A DNA stretch of 64,000 nucleotides from Amphibalanus amphitrite. Lineage: Eukaryota; Arthropoda; Thecostraca; Balanomorpha; Balanidae. A program made the translations under genes and the position numbers. A model generated the notes under the pieces. It searched no databases and was not told where the DNA came from. It saw only the letters and a program-made list of their open reading frames with translations. Where the stretch lies: contig NW_024881624.1 of NCBI RefSeq assembly GCF_019059575.1, forward strand, positions 372,001 to 436,000, in the 5' to 3' direction. Shown here one piece after another: positions 22,860 to 32,929 of this stretch. The number at the start of each line of letters is the position of its first letter. Position 1 is the first letter of the stretch.

Positions 22860-23922
22860 TCTGTACGTTCAAAACCCCTCTTAAAAGGGCTTACATATGC
22901 ATTCAGAGACGAAATAGCATCATATCCTAGGATAACACATCGAATGTAGGGATTTCTGTCATCTATAGATGCATTGCATAATGCATGGCTATTAGGCATT
23001 CAAAACTGTAGGCATGAACTAAATGATAAAAACTTGACAGTTGTCAGTCCACTCGTGTCCGATATCCACATGCGTACATTCAAACCTGAAGCGAGAAAAA
23101 GCACAATGGAAAACACATTTCGTGGTTGATGTAGGATTGTGGAAATGTCTGCTGCTATTTTTTTAATTTGTGTGCCCTGTGTAGTGTGTATGTATTATCC
23201 CTGCATATGAAGATTGAAATGGATGATTGTTGAACATTTTAACAACTCATATCCGAAATTAACGCAATTGTAGTTCGCCATTGTCGCACAATTAATGCCA
23301 TACCCAGTCACTCGCATGGAGCTTCCGTGACACTAACAGCTAAGGCACGCTTGCACAACAGTCGATAGTTGTTTGCCGAAGCTAATTTGTCTGCGTCTTG
23401 GCGACTCACTATTCCCGATGGGCTCGTAGCGTTCCGCTATATGCGGCGATCACCGGTGTCGCTCCAAACAGGCGCGTTATTGTCCGTGAATTAGCTGCCC
23501 ACTGACGTGTAATTGGATCGGTGCGTGAGTGCCCCTCGGTCAGCTGTGAAGTAGACGTTCCTCGGAGACCATTTGGGTCGATTGTTTGACCACCGCGAAC
23601 ACCGGATGTGTGGTACTGACCGTCCCCGTCGGACGGTTCTGTGCCTCCCCGCTCCCCGGCCCGCCTCGTAGCGCAGCGCTGCTCATTAGAGGTGGCCATT
23701 AATCGGTGCCCGACCCTGATTGCCGGTCAGTTAGCAAATCACCGTAGTGATTGCCCGGGGAGGGGGACAGGAGGGGGGCAGTCAGCCACACATGTCGCGC
23801 GGCCGGCGCCTGAGTGGCGATTGCTCAGCGCTATTGCAGCGCTGGCGTGTGACAGCGCCGAGGAAATGGAAATACCGAGGCACTTCGGACAGTCACAGTA
23901 TCAACTCACCTTTCCATTGTTT
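22860..23922. other. Upstream region of the GPCR gene; no coding sequence
   Basis: No confident exon or promoter motif was identified. GC content rises after 23.4 kb, as expected near a 5' end. Confidence 0.4.
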
Positions 23923-23925
23923 CAG

Positions 23926-24254
23926 GTGGCCAGTGGCCGCTGCGTGCAGTGACAAGAACTCCGGAGAAGCTGCGATCGAAGAGCTGAACGTTGAAGAATC
24001 ACAACTACGAACACAATAAAGCACCCTCCTCCGATCCGATTTTGTCGGATTCGTCTGGTCCTGGGCTCTACAATCATCGACTGAGGATCATCTCAATCGG
24101 CCGAAGTCTCGAGTCAGCAGTCAGCACCCACTGTCTGATAACTGCTTCCGTCAGCTGAAGATCGTCCTCGCGCTTTCAGCCAGCGGATCTCCCAGTGAGT
24201 GAGTCTGTCATTCCGTGTCGGCAAGCCGCCCGGCCAGTCGGACAGCACCGCGCC
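23926..24254 (+). other. Probable 5'UTR exon part of the GPCR mRNA
   Basis: A pyrimidine-rich acceptor (CCATTGTTTCAG, ends 23925) lies 330 bp before the ATG with no later strong donor. The coding exon therefore probably starts here and is preceded by at least one non-coding exon upstream. Confidence 0.4.
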
Positions 24255-25535
24255 ATGTCGTCCACTGAATCCACCACGCAGTTCATCCCCTGGAGCGTCA
24301 GCACGTCCAACAGCTCCCAGGTGCGCGAGGTCATCCTGGACGTGCTGGGCAAGAAGGCCGACAGTCCCAACGCCTCGCAGACCGTGGACGAGTGGGTGCG
24401 CAAGATCAACAACCAGGTGACGATCGGCGCTGACCACTCTCCTGCGGTGTCGACGCTGCTGCAGGTGCTCTACTGGACGCTGATCGTGGCCGGCATCACC
24501 ATCAACCTGCTGATCTGGTTCATCTTCATCAAGAAGCCCAAGCTGCGCACGACCCGCAACGCGTTCATCGTGAACCTGTGCACCTCGGACATCCTGCTCT
24601 GCTGCATCACAATGCCGTTCACGCTCGAGTTCATCATCGAGGCCAAGTGGACGTTCGGCCTGTATCTGTGCAAGCTGATGCCGCTGATCCAGTGTAGCAA
24701 CATCCTGGTCGCCACCGGGACCGTCATCATCATCGCGCTGGACCGCTACAACACCATCGTCAAGAGTCCGTGCTCGTGTCCGAAGCGTCTGCCGCCGGTG
24801 GTGTACATCTGCTGTCTGTGGCTGGTCTCGCTGGCACTCAGCTCTCCGCTCTGGATGTTCTACGAGACTGAGCAGGTGCTGTTCCCGGACGCGCGCTGGC
24901 ACGGCGGCCGCACCTTCTACGTTCTCTACGAGGTGTGCAGCGAGAAGTGGCCCAACCACGCGTCCCGGCTGGCCGTCACGTTCGGCCTGCTGGTCATCCA
25001 GTACCTGGCGCCTATCGTCACGCTGGCCGTCACACACTCGCGCATCAAGGCCTTCCTGCACCAGCACATGGCCAACGGCAGCATCGGTAACCGGATCAAG
25101 ACAGAGATCCAGCGGAACCGGCGCGTCACGCTGGTGCTCACTCTGATCGTGGCCGTGTACGCCGTCAGCTGGCTGCCCTACCACCTCTTCTCCGTGTCCG
25201 ACGAGCTGCAGGCGGTCTGGGCCTCGTCGCGCAACTATAACCTGGTGTTCGCCATCTGCCACCTGCTGGCCATGACCAGCGCCGTCACCAACCCGGTGCT
25301 GTACGGCCTGCTCAACACCAACTTCCAGCGCGAGTGGCGCCAGCTGGTGCCGCGCGGCCTCAGCTCGCTGTGCCGCGGCTCGGAGACGCGGCGCTCCGAG
25401 CAGCCCAGCGGCGGGCCCACCAACACGGTGCCCATGCTGACCGTTCAGCGGCAGGACCAGCTGTCCTCCACGGCCGTCTCCATCCTGCCGACCACGGACC
25501 GGGCCGGCCGCCGGCGCAACGACACCCAGCTGTAA
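24255..25535 (+). CDS. Class A GPCR, neuropeptide F/Y receptor-like
   Basis: A complete single-exon frame of 426 codons. The extracellular N-terminus (1-68) carries N-glycosylation sites N19 and N39. Seven hydrophobic segments lie at about 69-92, 104-126, 141-163, 181-203, 239-261, 289-313 and 328-352. Family hallmarks are visible: C139 and C228 for the ECL2 disulphide, DRY at 163-165, SWLPYH with P308 in TM6, and NPVLY at 346-350. The segment RNAFIVNLCTSDILLCCITM and the ECL2 motif CSEKWP resemble arthropod neuropeptide F (NPY-type) receptors. The ligand is inferred, and RYamide or short-NPF receptors are alternatives. The longer frame upstream starts with GTG, so ATG 24255 is the start. The tail ends DTQL, a class I PDZ-ligand pattern (T-x-L). 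The stop overlaps a good splice donor (CT|GTAAGT at 25532), so an alternative C-terminus is possible. GC content is high, as in the allantoicase exons. Confidence 0.85.
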   Translation: MSSTESTTQFIPWSVSTSNSSQVREVILDVLGKKADSPNASQTVDEWVRKINNQVTIGADHSPAVSTLLQVLYWTLIVAGITINLLIWFIFIKKPKLRTTRNAFIVNLCTSDILLCCITMPFTLEFIIEAKWTFGLYLCKLMPLIQCSNILVATGTVIIIALDRYNTIVKSPCSCPKRLPPVVYICCLWLVSLALSSPLWMFYETEQVLFPDARWHGGRTFYVLYEVCSEKWPNHASRLAVTFGLLVIQYLAPIVTLAVTHSRIKAFLHQHMANGSIGNRIKTEIQRNRRVTLVLTLIVAVYAVSWLPYHLFSVSDELQAVWASSRNYNLVFAICHLLAMTSAVTNPVLYGLLNTNFQREWRQLVPRGLSSLCRGSETRRSEQPSGGPTNTVPMLTVQRQDQLSSTAVSILPTTDRAGRRRNDTQL

Positions 25536-25800
25536 GTGTCGCCGACGTAACGGCTAACGACCAGACACCTAGCTGCAACTGCCGCCGGCGCAACGACACC
25601 CAGCTGTAGCTGCCTGCGGCCCAACGACACACAGATGTAGCTGCCGCAAGCACAACGACCAACGACTAAAGACACCCAGCTTTGACTGCCAGCGGCGCTC
25701 GATACCGACACCCGGCTGTAACTGCCGCAAACGTAACGACACGCTGCCGATAGCTGACTCCGACGTAACGTCTCGCAGCTGTAGCCGGTCGATCGGTGGT
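25510..25800 (+). repeat. Reiterated GPCR C-terminal sequence in the 3'UTR
   Basis: The last coding bases (CCGGCGCAACGACACCCAGC then TGTAA) recur, with decay, about six times downstream. Examples are near 25580-25608 (almost exact, again encoding RRNDTQL and stop), 25617-25640, 25670-25682 and 25700-25740. The spacing is roughly 40-50 bp. The array starts inside the coding sequence and continues past the stop. Confidence 0.8.
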
Positions 25801-26967
25801 ACCAGACCCAGCAAGACTGCGCTCGGACGTCTTCAAGGCAAAACAGACCCGGCAATCTACAGGTGAATAACTGCTCCCAATGCAGCCACTAAACTGTTCT
25901 AGTTCTCGCTTAGGCTTAGCATCAACCGGCGTGGCTATATGTTGTAAGCTTACATGTCAGTATGTCATTGAAGAAGTTAGTTCACTTTGACTGAAACAGC
26001 TAAGTACTCATTAATTATGTCTGAACGGATCCTGCTACTTCATAAGGAGTTGTTACTTGAATTGAATTTGTAACGACCAGGGCCTCGGCTAAGGAATTTT
26101 GACTACTGGGGCAAATCGTCAAAGTGTGTTGGCGTCCTGCTGGGGGGGGGGGGGGGGGTGAACACTAGCGGCTTTTCCTGCGGTTTTTCGCGCTTATCTC
26201 AAAAACAGCGGCGCTCCATCATCCATCAATTCTACAAGTGTTGTAAAAATTTCAGACCAAGGTCATTCAAGATCAGGTCACCAGGTCACTTCAAGTGACC
26301 TCACCTCATAAAATGTTTCAATGTATGCCGTAGCTACACCGAGTGACCGATCGCTTTGAAACTTTCAGCGATTGATAAGGGCAACAGCATGTACAAAATT
26401 TTTATCTCGGAATTCCCATATTGGTCACCTAAGGTCAGCTCAATTTTGCGACCTCAAGTCAATGGGTGAAAATTCAAAACCACCCCTTTTGGACGAAAGT
26501 TATTCTAAACACCAGGGTTGCGGAGTCGATAGTCATTTCAATGGAGTCGACTTTGACTCCGGAGTCGGTATTTTTTCGTCGACTCCGACTCCGACTCCGA
26601 CTCCGGCAGACTTCGGCTGTTTTTAAATGATTCATGATGCATTTTAAATACTACACATGCCTGAGACATGTGCGTACTTGACAGATGCTATGTAGTAGTA
26701 ATGCCCATTGTAAAATACGAGTAAAGACCCCCTCTCCCACCACACACGGGAATCCACCGTCACCACTGTTCTGAAACGAAACAAATTGTAGCACGATTAA
26801 GTATATTCTGAGCTCAATCGACATAGCACGTGGGTTCTCTGAGATTAGCCTCGAGCCTCGGATCTCGAGTACTACTATAAGTACATACCTACGGGCTATG
26901 ACTACCAATGTCCAGTACCACAGCCTAGTACCACAGTATGGTAGGTATCTTGTATCCCGCTGCCACT

Positions 26968-29900
26968 TTACTGCCAGTTCGTGCGAAGGATCAGTATAGC
27001 CTCGACCAAGTCGGGTTTCATTGTCGACCGCGCGTCACTCAGGATGAACTTGAGAGCCGAAAACAGCCTTTCGACGCTCACTTGCGTGACTGGTAGTGCC
27101 GTCAAGGCACAAGCTGCATTTCGCACCTGAGACGGGAATGAAGAGCAGATAGCCTCGAACGCGTCCTTGCTTTTGACTCGGGGAAGATGTCGCACCTTCT
27201 CCAGGTCTTCACGTAGAGTCGACGTCAGCTCTGCGTCCGTCAACCGACGACGCTGTTGAAGGCGGTCCAGCGCCTGTTCCAGCTCATCTTCGCTGCTGGT
27301 GCTGCTGGCGTTGTTGCCAGTGCCGTCATTCGCTGCCCGCGCCGTCTGCTGGCTTCCTGGCTCGCCGCTGCCTTCCCCGTGGGACGTCTCGGGGCAGCGG
27401 ATTTGGCTCTCACGCTCGACAATCCTGTTGAAAACCCGCTCAGCGTAGTTGAGATCAGCCTCATCAAGCAGAAGTCGGTAACGGAGGTCGACGTATACTG
27501 CCCCCAAGAACAGGTCACACTCAAAGAGCCTGCCCTGGCGTCGATCCATGGCAGCAGCGATGGCGGCAGCGAGCCTCGTGCCATTGGCCTCCAACTTACG
27601 CTTCAAGAGTTTCCACTCTTTGAGGAAGAGGCCGGGCGTCAGCTCCGCAGCCTGCAGACGTGCCATAGTAGCGGTCGGCTCGACCAGAGCATCTGCGAGG
27701 CTCTGCAGCTGCTGCCACTTATCATTGGACAGATGCAGTTGCGGGTTCGCAGCTCCCAGGTCTTCCACGACCGGACGGAGCTCCAGGAGCCTGGTCAGCA
27801 TCCGACCTGTGCTGGACCAACGCGTTTCGTTGTCCAAGATAGGACTCAGCGCTCCCCTGCGCTTGATGACGGCAACCAGATGAGGCGTCCGGAGCTTCTT
27901 TACTACGGATCGTGCTCCTGCCAGGAGAGTACTGACGGACCTGCGAAATTAGAAGTGGATTCAGTTGCGTGTATTTCTTTAAACCCCAGCACGGCCAGTG
28001 GGCAGATCAGCCCCCGGATTTTTCCCCATCAACGTAAAAATTGCGCCCATAGGCCATACGTACGACCAAACCTGGCACATTTCTTCGACATTCATTGCCC
28101 ACATTGTCTGAAACTTTTCACTTCAAATATGAAAAGTCAGGTCACCAGGTCACTGGCTACGTAACATCACCCTCGAACATATTTTTCGAAGCTTGACATC
28201 CCGCTAGTGCTTAATGGACATTGTTTTATTTTAAATGTGATCTAGTGATAGGTAGCTACAAATTGTATACCTAATATTTTTACATGATTAACCTAAGGTC
28301 ATCTCATTTTTTCCCTGACCGCCCCGTTATAAGACATTAGTAATATATTAACACGCGCACTGGAGGGAGGGGGGCAAAATCCGCCCCCTCCAGTTTTTCG
28401 CGAATATCTCAAAAAACGGCGGCGCGCAGGCCGCAGTGCCGCTTTTTTTTGGGCATGCCTGCATGATGTCACAAAATTGGAAAATCCGAGATATAAATTT
28501 TGTAGGTATCCACCTCCGTATAGGACCCTGAAAGTTTGAAGTGATTCAGACTAAAACTGTGTCACAGCACGACTTTCAACTTCGAATCCGGTACAAAACA
28601 AAGTTTTGACTTTGACCTGACCTGGTGACCTCACCTTTGACATTAGGAGATCAACAGGTGGGGGGGGGGGGGGGGGGCGGATTTTGCCTCCCTCCAGTGC
28701 GCGTAACAAACACAGAAACAAACAGAAACAAACACATGAAAAAAACACAGGGGAGGGGGGACAAAATGCTCCCACCAACGAACGGAATGCCGCTGCTAAA
28801 AAAAAAAAAAACAGTTTAAGACGTCAGCTGCCATGGCGTCCAGCAGGATATGCCGATTAATAGGTAATCGTAAAATAAAAGCACACAAATCAATGAACAT
28901 TTCTTCAAGACTTATTTATAAAAATAAAGTATAGAAAGTGGCACTTACTTGATGCCGTCTCGGACTGCCAGTTGCAGAGTATGGGCAGCACACCTCATGT
29001 GGCTGGCTGTTGGCGGCGCAGCACTGACGGCAGCCCTGAGGTCCGGCATGTCTCCGTCTGCTGCGTCTCCGTCTTCGTCGTGCGCGTGTGCGGCGTCGCC
29101 GTCTTCGTCTTCTGATTCTCCATCGGGCGCGTCTTCATCGGGCTCGTCAGGACTGTCTTCGTTTGGCGCCAGGCTGGTACCCGTCCCTGCTTCCCTTTCG
29201 CCACTTTCTTGGTTAAAAAGAGACACCGTTTTTATCATGTTTGCGGCGTTGTCAGACACAATCGCGAATATCTGGTCATGAGATATTTCAAAATCCAACA
29301 TTATCTGAACCAGCATGTCCTTTGTGTGCTGACCGGAATGGATCCCATCGCAGTCGCGCACTGCCAGCGTACGAACTTGAATTCCTCCACCCGAATCGGA
29401 TGGTTTGGAAAACTGCACGTTTACTCCGAGGTAAGAACGGTTGTGTCGAGTGCAGCCGTCTATTTTCATGAATAAGGCGCGGCCGCGTAATTCTTCCTTG
29501 ATCACATTTCGCCTTTTTTTCGGCAGCACTCATGATCGCATCACGAATTGAATCCCTGTCCAAACTGAACTTCACTTTGGACGCCATGTCCCCAATCAAA
29601 TTACGCATGGCCTCGCTGCCTAGAGTGGTCAGCGACACTCCTCCTCGCACAACTAGATCCACTATATTTTTTTTCAGTTCCTCGGCGGAAATCGCGCCGG
29701 CACTATAAAAGTCAGTGATCTTCGACATCTTCGTCGCTGTGGTGGCCCGTAAGCCAAAATACCAGAACCAGACATCTTCGACTTCAGCGTCGGCTCAGTA
29801 CGTGACTTCTTAGTTTGTTCGTCTTCTTCAGTAACTTTTTTAAAGGCGTCCGGGTGGGATCGCTTCAGATGTCGTTTTAAGTTCGAACATACGTTCTTTT

Positions 29901-30003
29901 TCTGTCCGAAATCTCGTATTTTCACTCCACAGTCATTCACTTTGCATGCAAATCCTGAATCTGTGCATTCGAAAAGATTGTACACCCCACTTATTTTTGA
30001 CAT
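26968..30003 (-). pseudogene. hAT-family transposase, BED finger, frame-disrupted
   Basis: Reading on the minus strand from ATG at 30003, a BED-type zinc finger (CKVNDCG ... LKRHLKRSH) comes first. Then come the catalytic core with MKIDGCTRHNRSY and VSDNAANM, an Asp/Glu-rich insert, and the C-terminal hAT dimerisation region with SVERLFSALKF, ending at 26968. One intron (28948-27941) is intact: CATCAA|GTAAGT donor and TTCGCAG acceptor joining in phase. The frame is broken at an A7 run near 29517 and by a shift near 29715-29760, where a stretch beside a repeated TCGAAGATG appears to have been inserted. Either two inactivating lesions or sequence errors are possible. Its job was transposition of the surrounding hAT element. 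Confidence 0.8.
28352..28706. mobile_element. Small TIR element inside the hAT transposase intron
   Basis: The ends share CGCGCACTGGAGGGAGG (28354-28370) and its reverse complement (about 28690-28706), with G-runs and GGCAAAATCCGCC just inside. The interior contains TGACCTGACCTGGTGACC. The TSD is not clear. It is probably related to the CCC/G-run TTAA elements. Confidence 0.55.
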
Positions 30004-30958
30004 CTTTCTCGAGTAAAACCCCAAAACAATGCAAAAAACAGACGCCTGTCAGTAACGTCCTTCCCCGGCCGCCGCTACACTATTGCTGCAGACGCCCACC
30101 CCGGCCGGCAGGCCGTCAGCCGACGAATTCGTGTCGCTGCGTGCAGTTGCTAGGCAACGTGGCTGCCGCGCGTGGCGCATAGTTAAAATTCTCCCGTCAG
30201 CCGAACGCCTGCTCGGAGTCGGAGTCGGTTGATTTTTATCGACTCCGACTCCGACTCCGACTCCGGCAAAAATAACCGACTCCGTCGACTCCGACTCCCG
30301 ACTCCGACTCCGACTCCGCAGCCCTGCTAAACACTATAAAACACTGTACGTGACTTTGACACACTGAACATGAAAATAGCACCCGTGACCCTTGTCATCT
30401 GTTATTCTGTTATCTTGTTATTCTAAACACCCATGCCCCTGAGGTCATCTCAGTTCACGAATGGTATCTAACAGTTTTTCGCGAGTAACTTTTGAAAGAG
30501 GCATGCTAGAGCGATGAAAATGCCTTAGTTGTGTTTGGCTCGACGATGCAGATCGACTGATATGCAACATGACAATTTCCGGTCAGATCATGACCTTGAC
30601 CTGAGGTCGAATTTTCAAGCTGACCTTCAAGGTCAAATTGTAGTTAATTTGATGCGTCTTGACGAGAGGAACACGATGTCGGTAAAAGAAAGCTCGTGCA
30701 AGGCATGAGTCAAAAATTATTGCAGAAAAACTGTTCCCGAAAAAATCGTCTATTTTGGTAGTTTTTGCCCCTTGCAGGCAAAACCGTTGACGTTAGGTGA
30801 AATCTAGGAGAAACAACCAGAAAGCATGCTAATATGGCTATCAAATGCGCTTTTCAGCGGTGCTGTAGCTCTAATTGGTTCCCGAGTTATGCGTCGGCAT
30901 CTTGTAAACTGTCGATATTCGACCTGAAAATCGGCGAAATTTGACCTTCACCATGACC

Positions 30959-30971
30959 TGACCTTTGACCT
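30959..30971 (-). promoter_or_regulatory. Exact DR1 nuclear-receptor-type site
   Basis: TGACCTTTGACCT, i.e. AGGTCA-A-AGGTCA on the minus strand, lies in the outer hAT-like element. A TGACCTTGA extended half-site is also present at 30591-30599. Confidence 0.5.
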
Positions 30972-31309
30972 GACCAAAAGAGTGGCCGAAGTAATTTCGT
31001 CATTATTTTTGACGCTCTTTCGAAAGAAGATGGATTTTGGGGTGCAAAAAGATGTTTTCCAATGCACGCCTATGTTTTTGGATGGAAATTGAGGGCGCAG
31101 CTGCACACCGTGCACTCCCTCTTCCGCCGCCCCTGATTTCTTGCCACAAACGTCTTCAACCGCTCCCGAATGAAAGAATGTACGTTAATATTGATATATT
31201 CTCATTTTTTGGAGGTTGGGCAAAGCCTGACCACTACTGGGGCATTCCTCGACTCTACTGGGGCATTTGCCCCAGTAGTTAACATGTTAGCCGAGGCCCT
31301 GGTAACGAC

Positions 31310-32851
31310 ATATGTCATTGTCCAATTACTAGGCACTTGCGTAAGAAATAACGGTTAGCGCTGCACGACAGCGCGCAAAGAAACGAATGAAATCTGTCGG
31401 GCCACACCACCCGAGTACGTAGCCAGACGATTTGTCGGCCTCGATCTTTGCTAATCGAGCCCATTGAGTGCGCCGAGTGGCGACAAGGCGTTCTTACGAG
31501 TATATTGCCGACACAACAAACGCTGAAATGATCCACAAAGCCACCCTTCAGCGTTCAGTGTGGGGCGTTCCAGTGGCTTGCTGACCTTGTGGCGCTGCAC
31601 CCAGCGGTCTATCGAGCAGCCCATCCGTCTCTCGCTGCTAACAGTTAGTGTCACCAGCAAAGTCTGCTTTCAGTTTCGTACTGGCCTTGCCAGCGTTGAA
31701 GGCACAGAACAAAAACGCACGTGGAAAGCTTTTCGGTGCCGATTGCCGTCAGTACGCTAAGTGCACCGGTGTGTTCCGTTCAGTAAATCGAGTCATTGTA
31801 GGGGGTGAGCGATGCCACTGTGAGGCAGACGCATTTAGGCCCACTAAAATTTGTGCAGACTACACAACAGCTCGCATCTTTTAGCTTCTGTATGGATGAA
31901 TTTTAAACACACCTAAGACTCACATGAGCAACCAGCAGGACATTTTCACCGTCCATCATTCCGTCATTCCGTTATTCCGTCGTCATTCTCATTCCGTTTT
32001 GACGGGTCAATGGCATCTAGCCCAGCTGATCGAATATAATCACTGACACGACCGGCAATCACTGGCGCTGACGAATTTGTGCCGTTTCTGACAGTGACGT
32101 TGACAGGCCTCGTTGCCGTCACGTCACTGTGGCAGTCACGGCGGCGTGGCCGGGCTCAACTTCTGTAGAATCCCGTCAGCAGGTCTGTCACCGGCCCATC
32201 ACAAAGCAGGCCGCTCCGGGAACTGGCCCTGCCCGCCGCGGGCTGCCGGCGCCGCAGAGCTGTGACAGGTGTCAGCGTCTCTCCCGCCTGAGCGGCTCCA
32301 ACGTACTTACAGACGCAGAACGGTAGACTGTCAGTCGCAGCTCAACAGCGACTGCAGGAAAAGGTTCACTGAGCTGGATGATATATTTAGAGCTGCTTAA
32401 ATAGCATGCAGCTGAATGTCTCTGGAAAGAAATGATACGTTCAAATCATATTTGAAACGCTGTAGACTTCAAAGGCAAATGATACGTCTATTTCACTCTG
32501 GCTCATTTATTCTGGGATTTCGTTGAAGAATATGTATATCCTCTCCCAAATAATTATTTCTTCTCCAGTTCAGTAAAGTGCGAGCGCAACTGCCCAGTGC
32601 CCATCGCCTCTCGGGCGCTCCCCCTGCTCTGTATTACCAACCTTGCCACAGTGCTTCCGAAAACCTACCTGTCCGACTTTCCTTTCATCTTTTTGGAACA
32701 CACCCTAGTTCTTCATCCATGTCTCGTCTGCGCCGTGTACTTATAGTATCTTTCTATCAATATTATATCTATCCATCTATCTAGGCCATTTTCGAGTCTA
32801 CCTGTGCCACTCCTCCGTCTGTCCCATCCCTGACCCTTTCCCCATTTTCCG

Positions 32852-32854
<3 letters not shown>
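31310..32854. other. No gene recognised
   Basis: Mixed-composition spacer with a GC-rich patch at 32100-32330 but no supported frame. Confidence 0.4.

Positions 32855-32924
<70 letters not shown>
32855..32924. repeat. (CT)n microsatellite
   Basis: About 35 CT units, near perfect. Confidence 0.98.

Positions 32925-32929
<5 letters not shown>

Larger units (their letters stand above)
26513..30326 (-). mobile_element. Inner hAT transposon with GGAGTCG-repeat ends
   Basis: The ends are CAGGGTTGCGGAGTCG and CAGGGCTGCGGAGTCG (reverse complement), flanked by an exact 8-bp duplication CTAAACAC (26505-26512, 30327-30334). Subterminal (GACTCC)n arrays lie at both ends (26545-26607, 30214-30320). It encodes, on the minus strand, a BED-finger hAT transposase (see next entry), so it is the degenerate form of an autonomous element. 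Confidence 0.9.
26078..31301. mobile_element. Outer hAT-like element (non-autonomous), interrupted
   Basis: Inverted ends CAGGGCCTCGGCTAA are flanked by an exact 8-bp duplication GTAACGAC (26070-26077, 31302-31309). Eight-base TSDs with CAGGG ends are the mark of hAT transposons. Without the inner hAT (26513-30326 plus its duplicated target) the element is about 1.4 kb and has no transposase. Its interior, read in reverse, is similar to the TTAA element at 6410-7249/13109-13410, including the AGGTCA-rich blocks, although the termini differ. Confidence 0.8.

Noticed and set aside
24195..24254. Twenty-codon N-terminal extension of the GPCR
   Set aside because: It starts at GTG, and ATG 24255 is the first in-frame methionine.
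24114..25262. 382-codon minus-strand frame opposite the GPCR
   Set aside because: A mirror of a GC-rich coding strand; it has no domain, while the plus frame has all GPCR hallmarks.
27256..28164. 302-codon plus-strand frame
   Set aside because: Shadow of the minus-strand hAT transposase exon, which has recognisable motifs and a phase-consistent intron.
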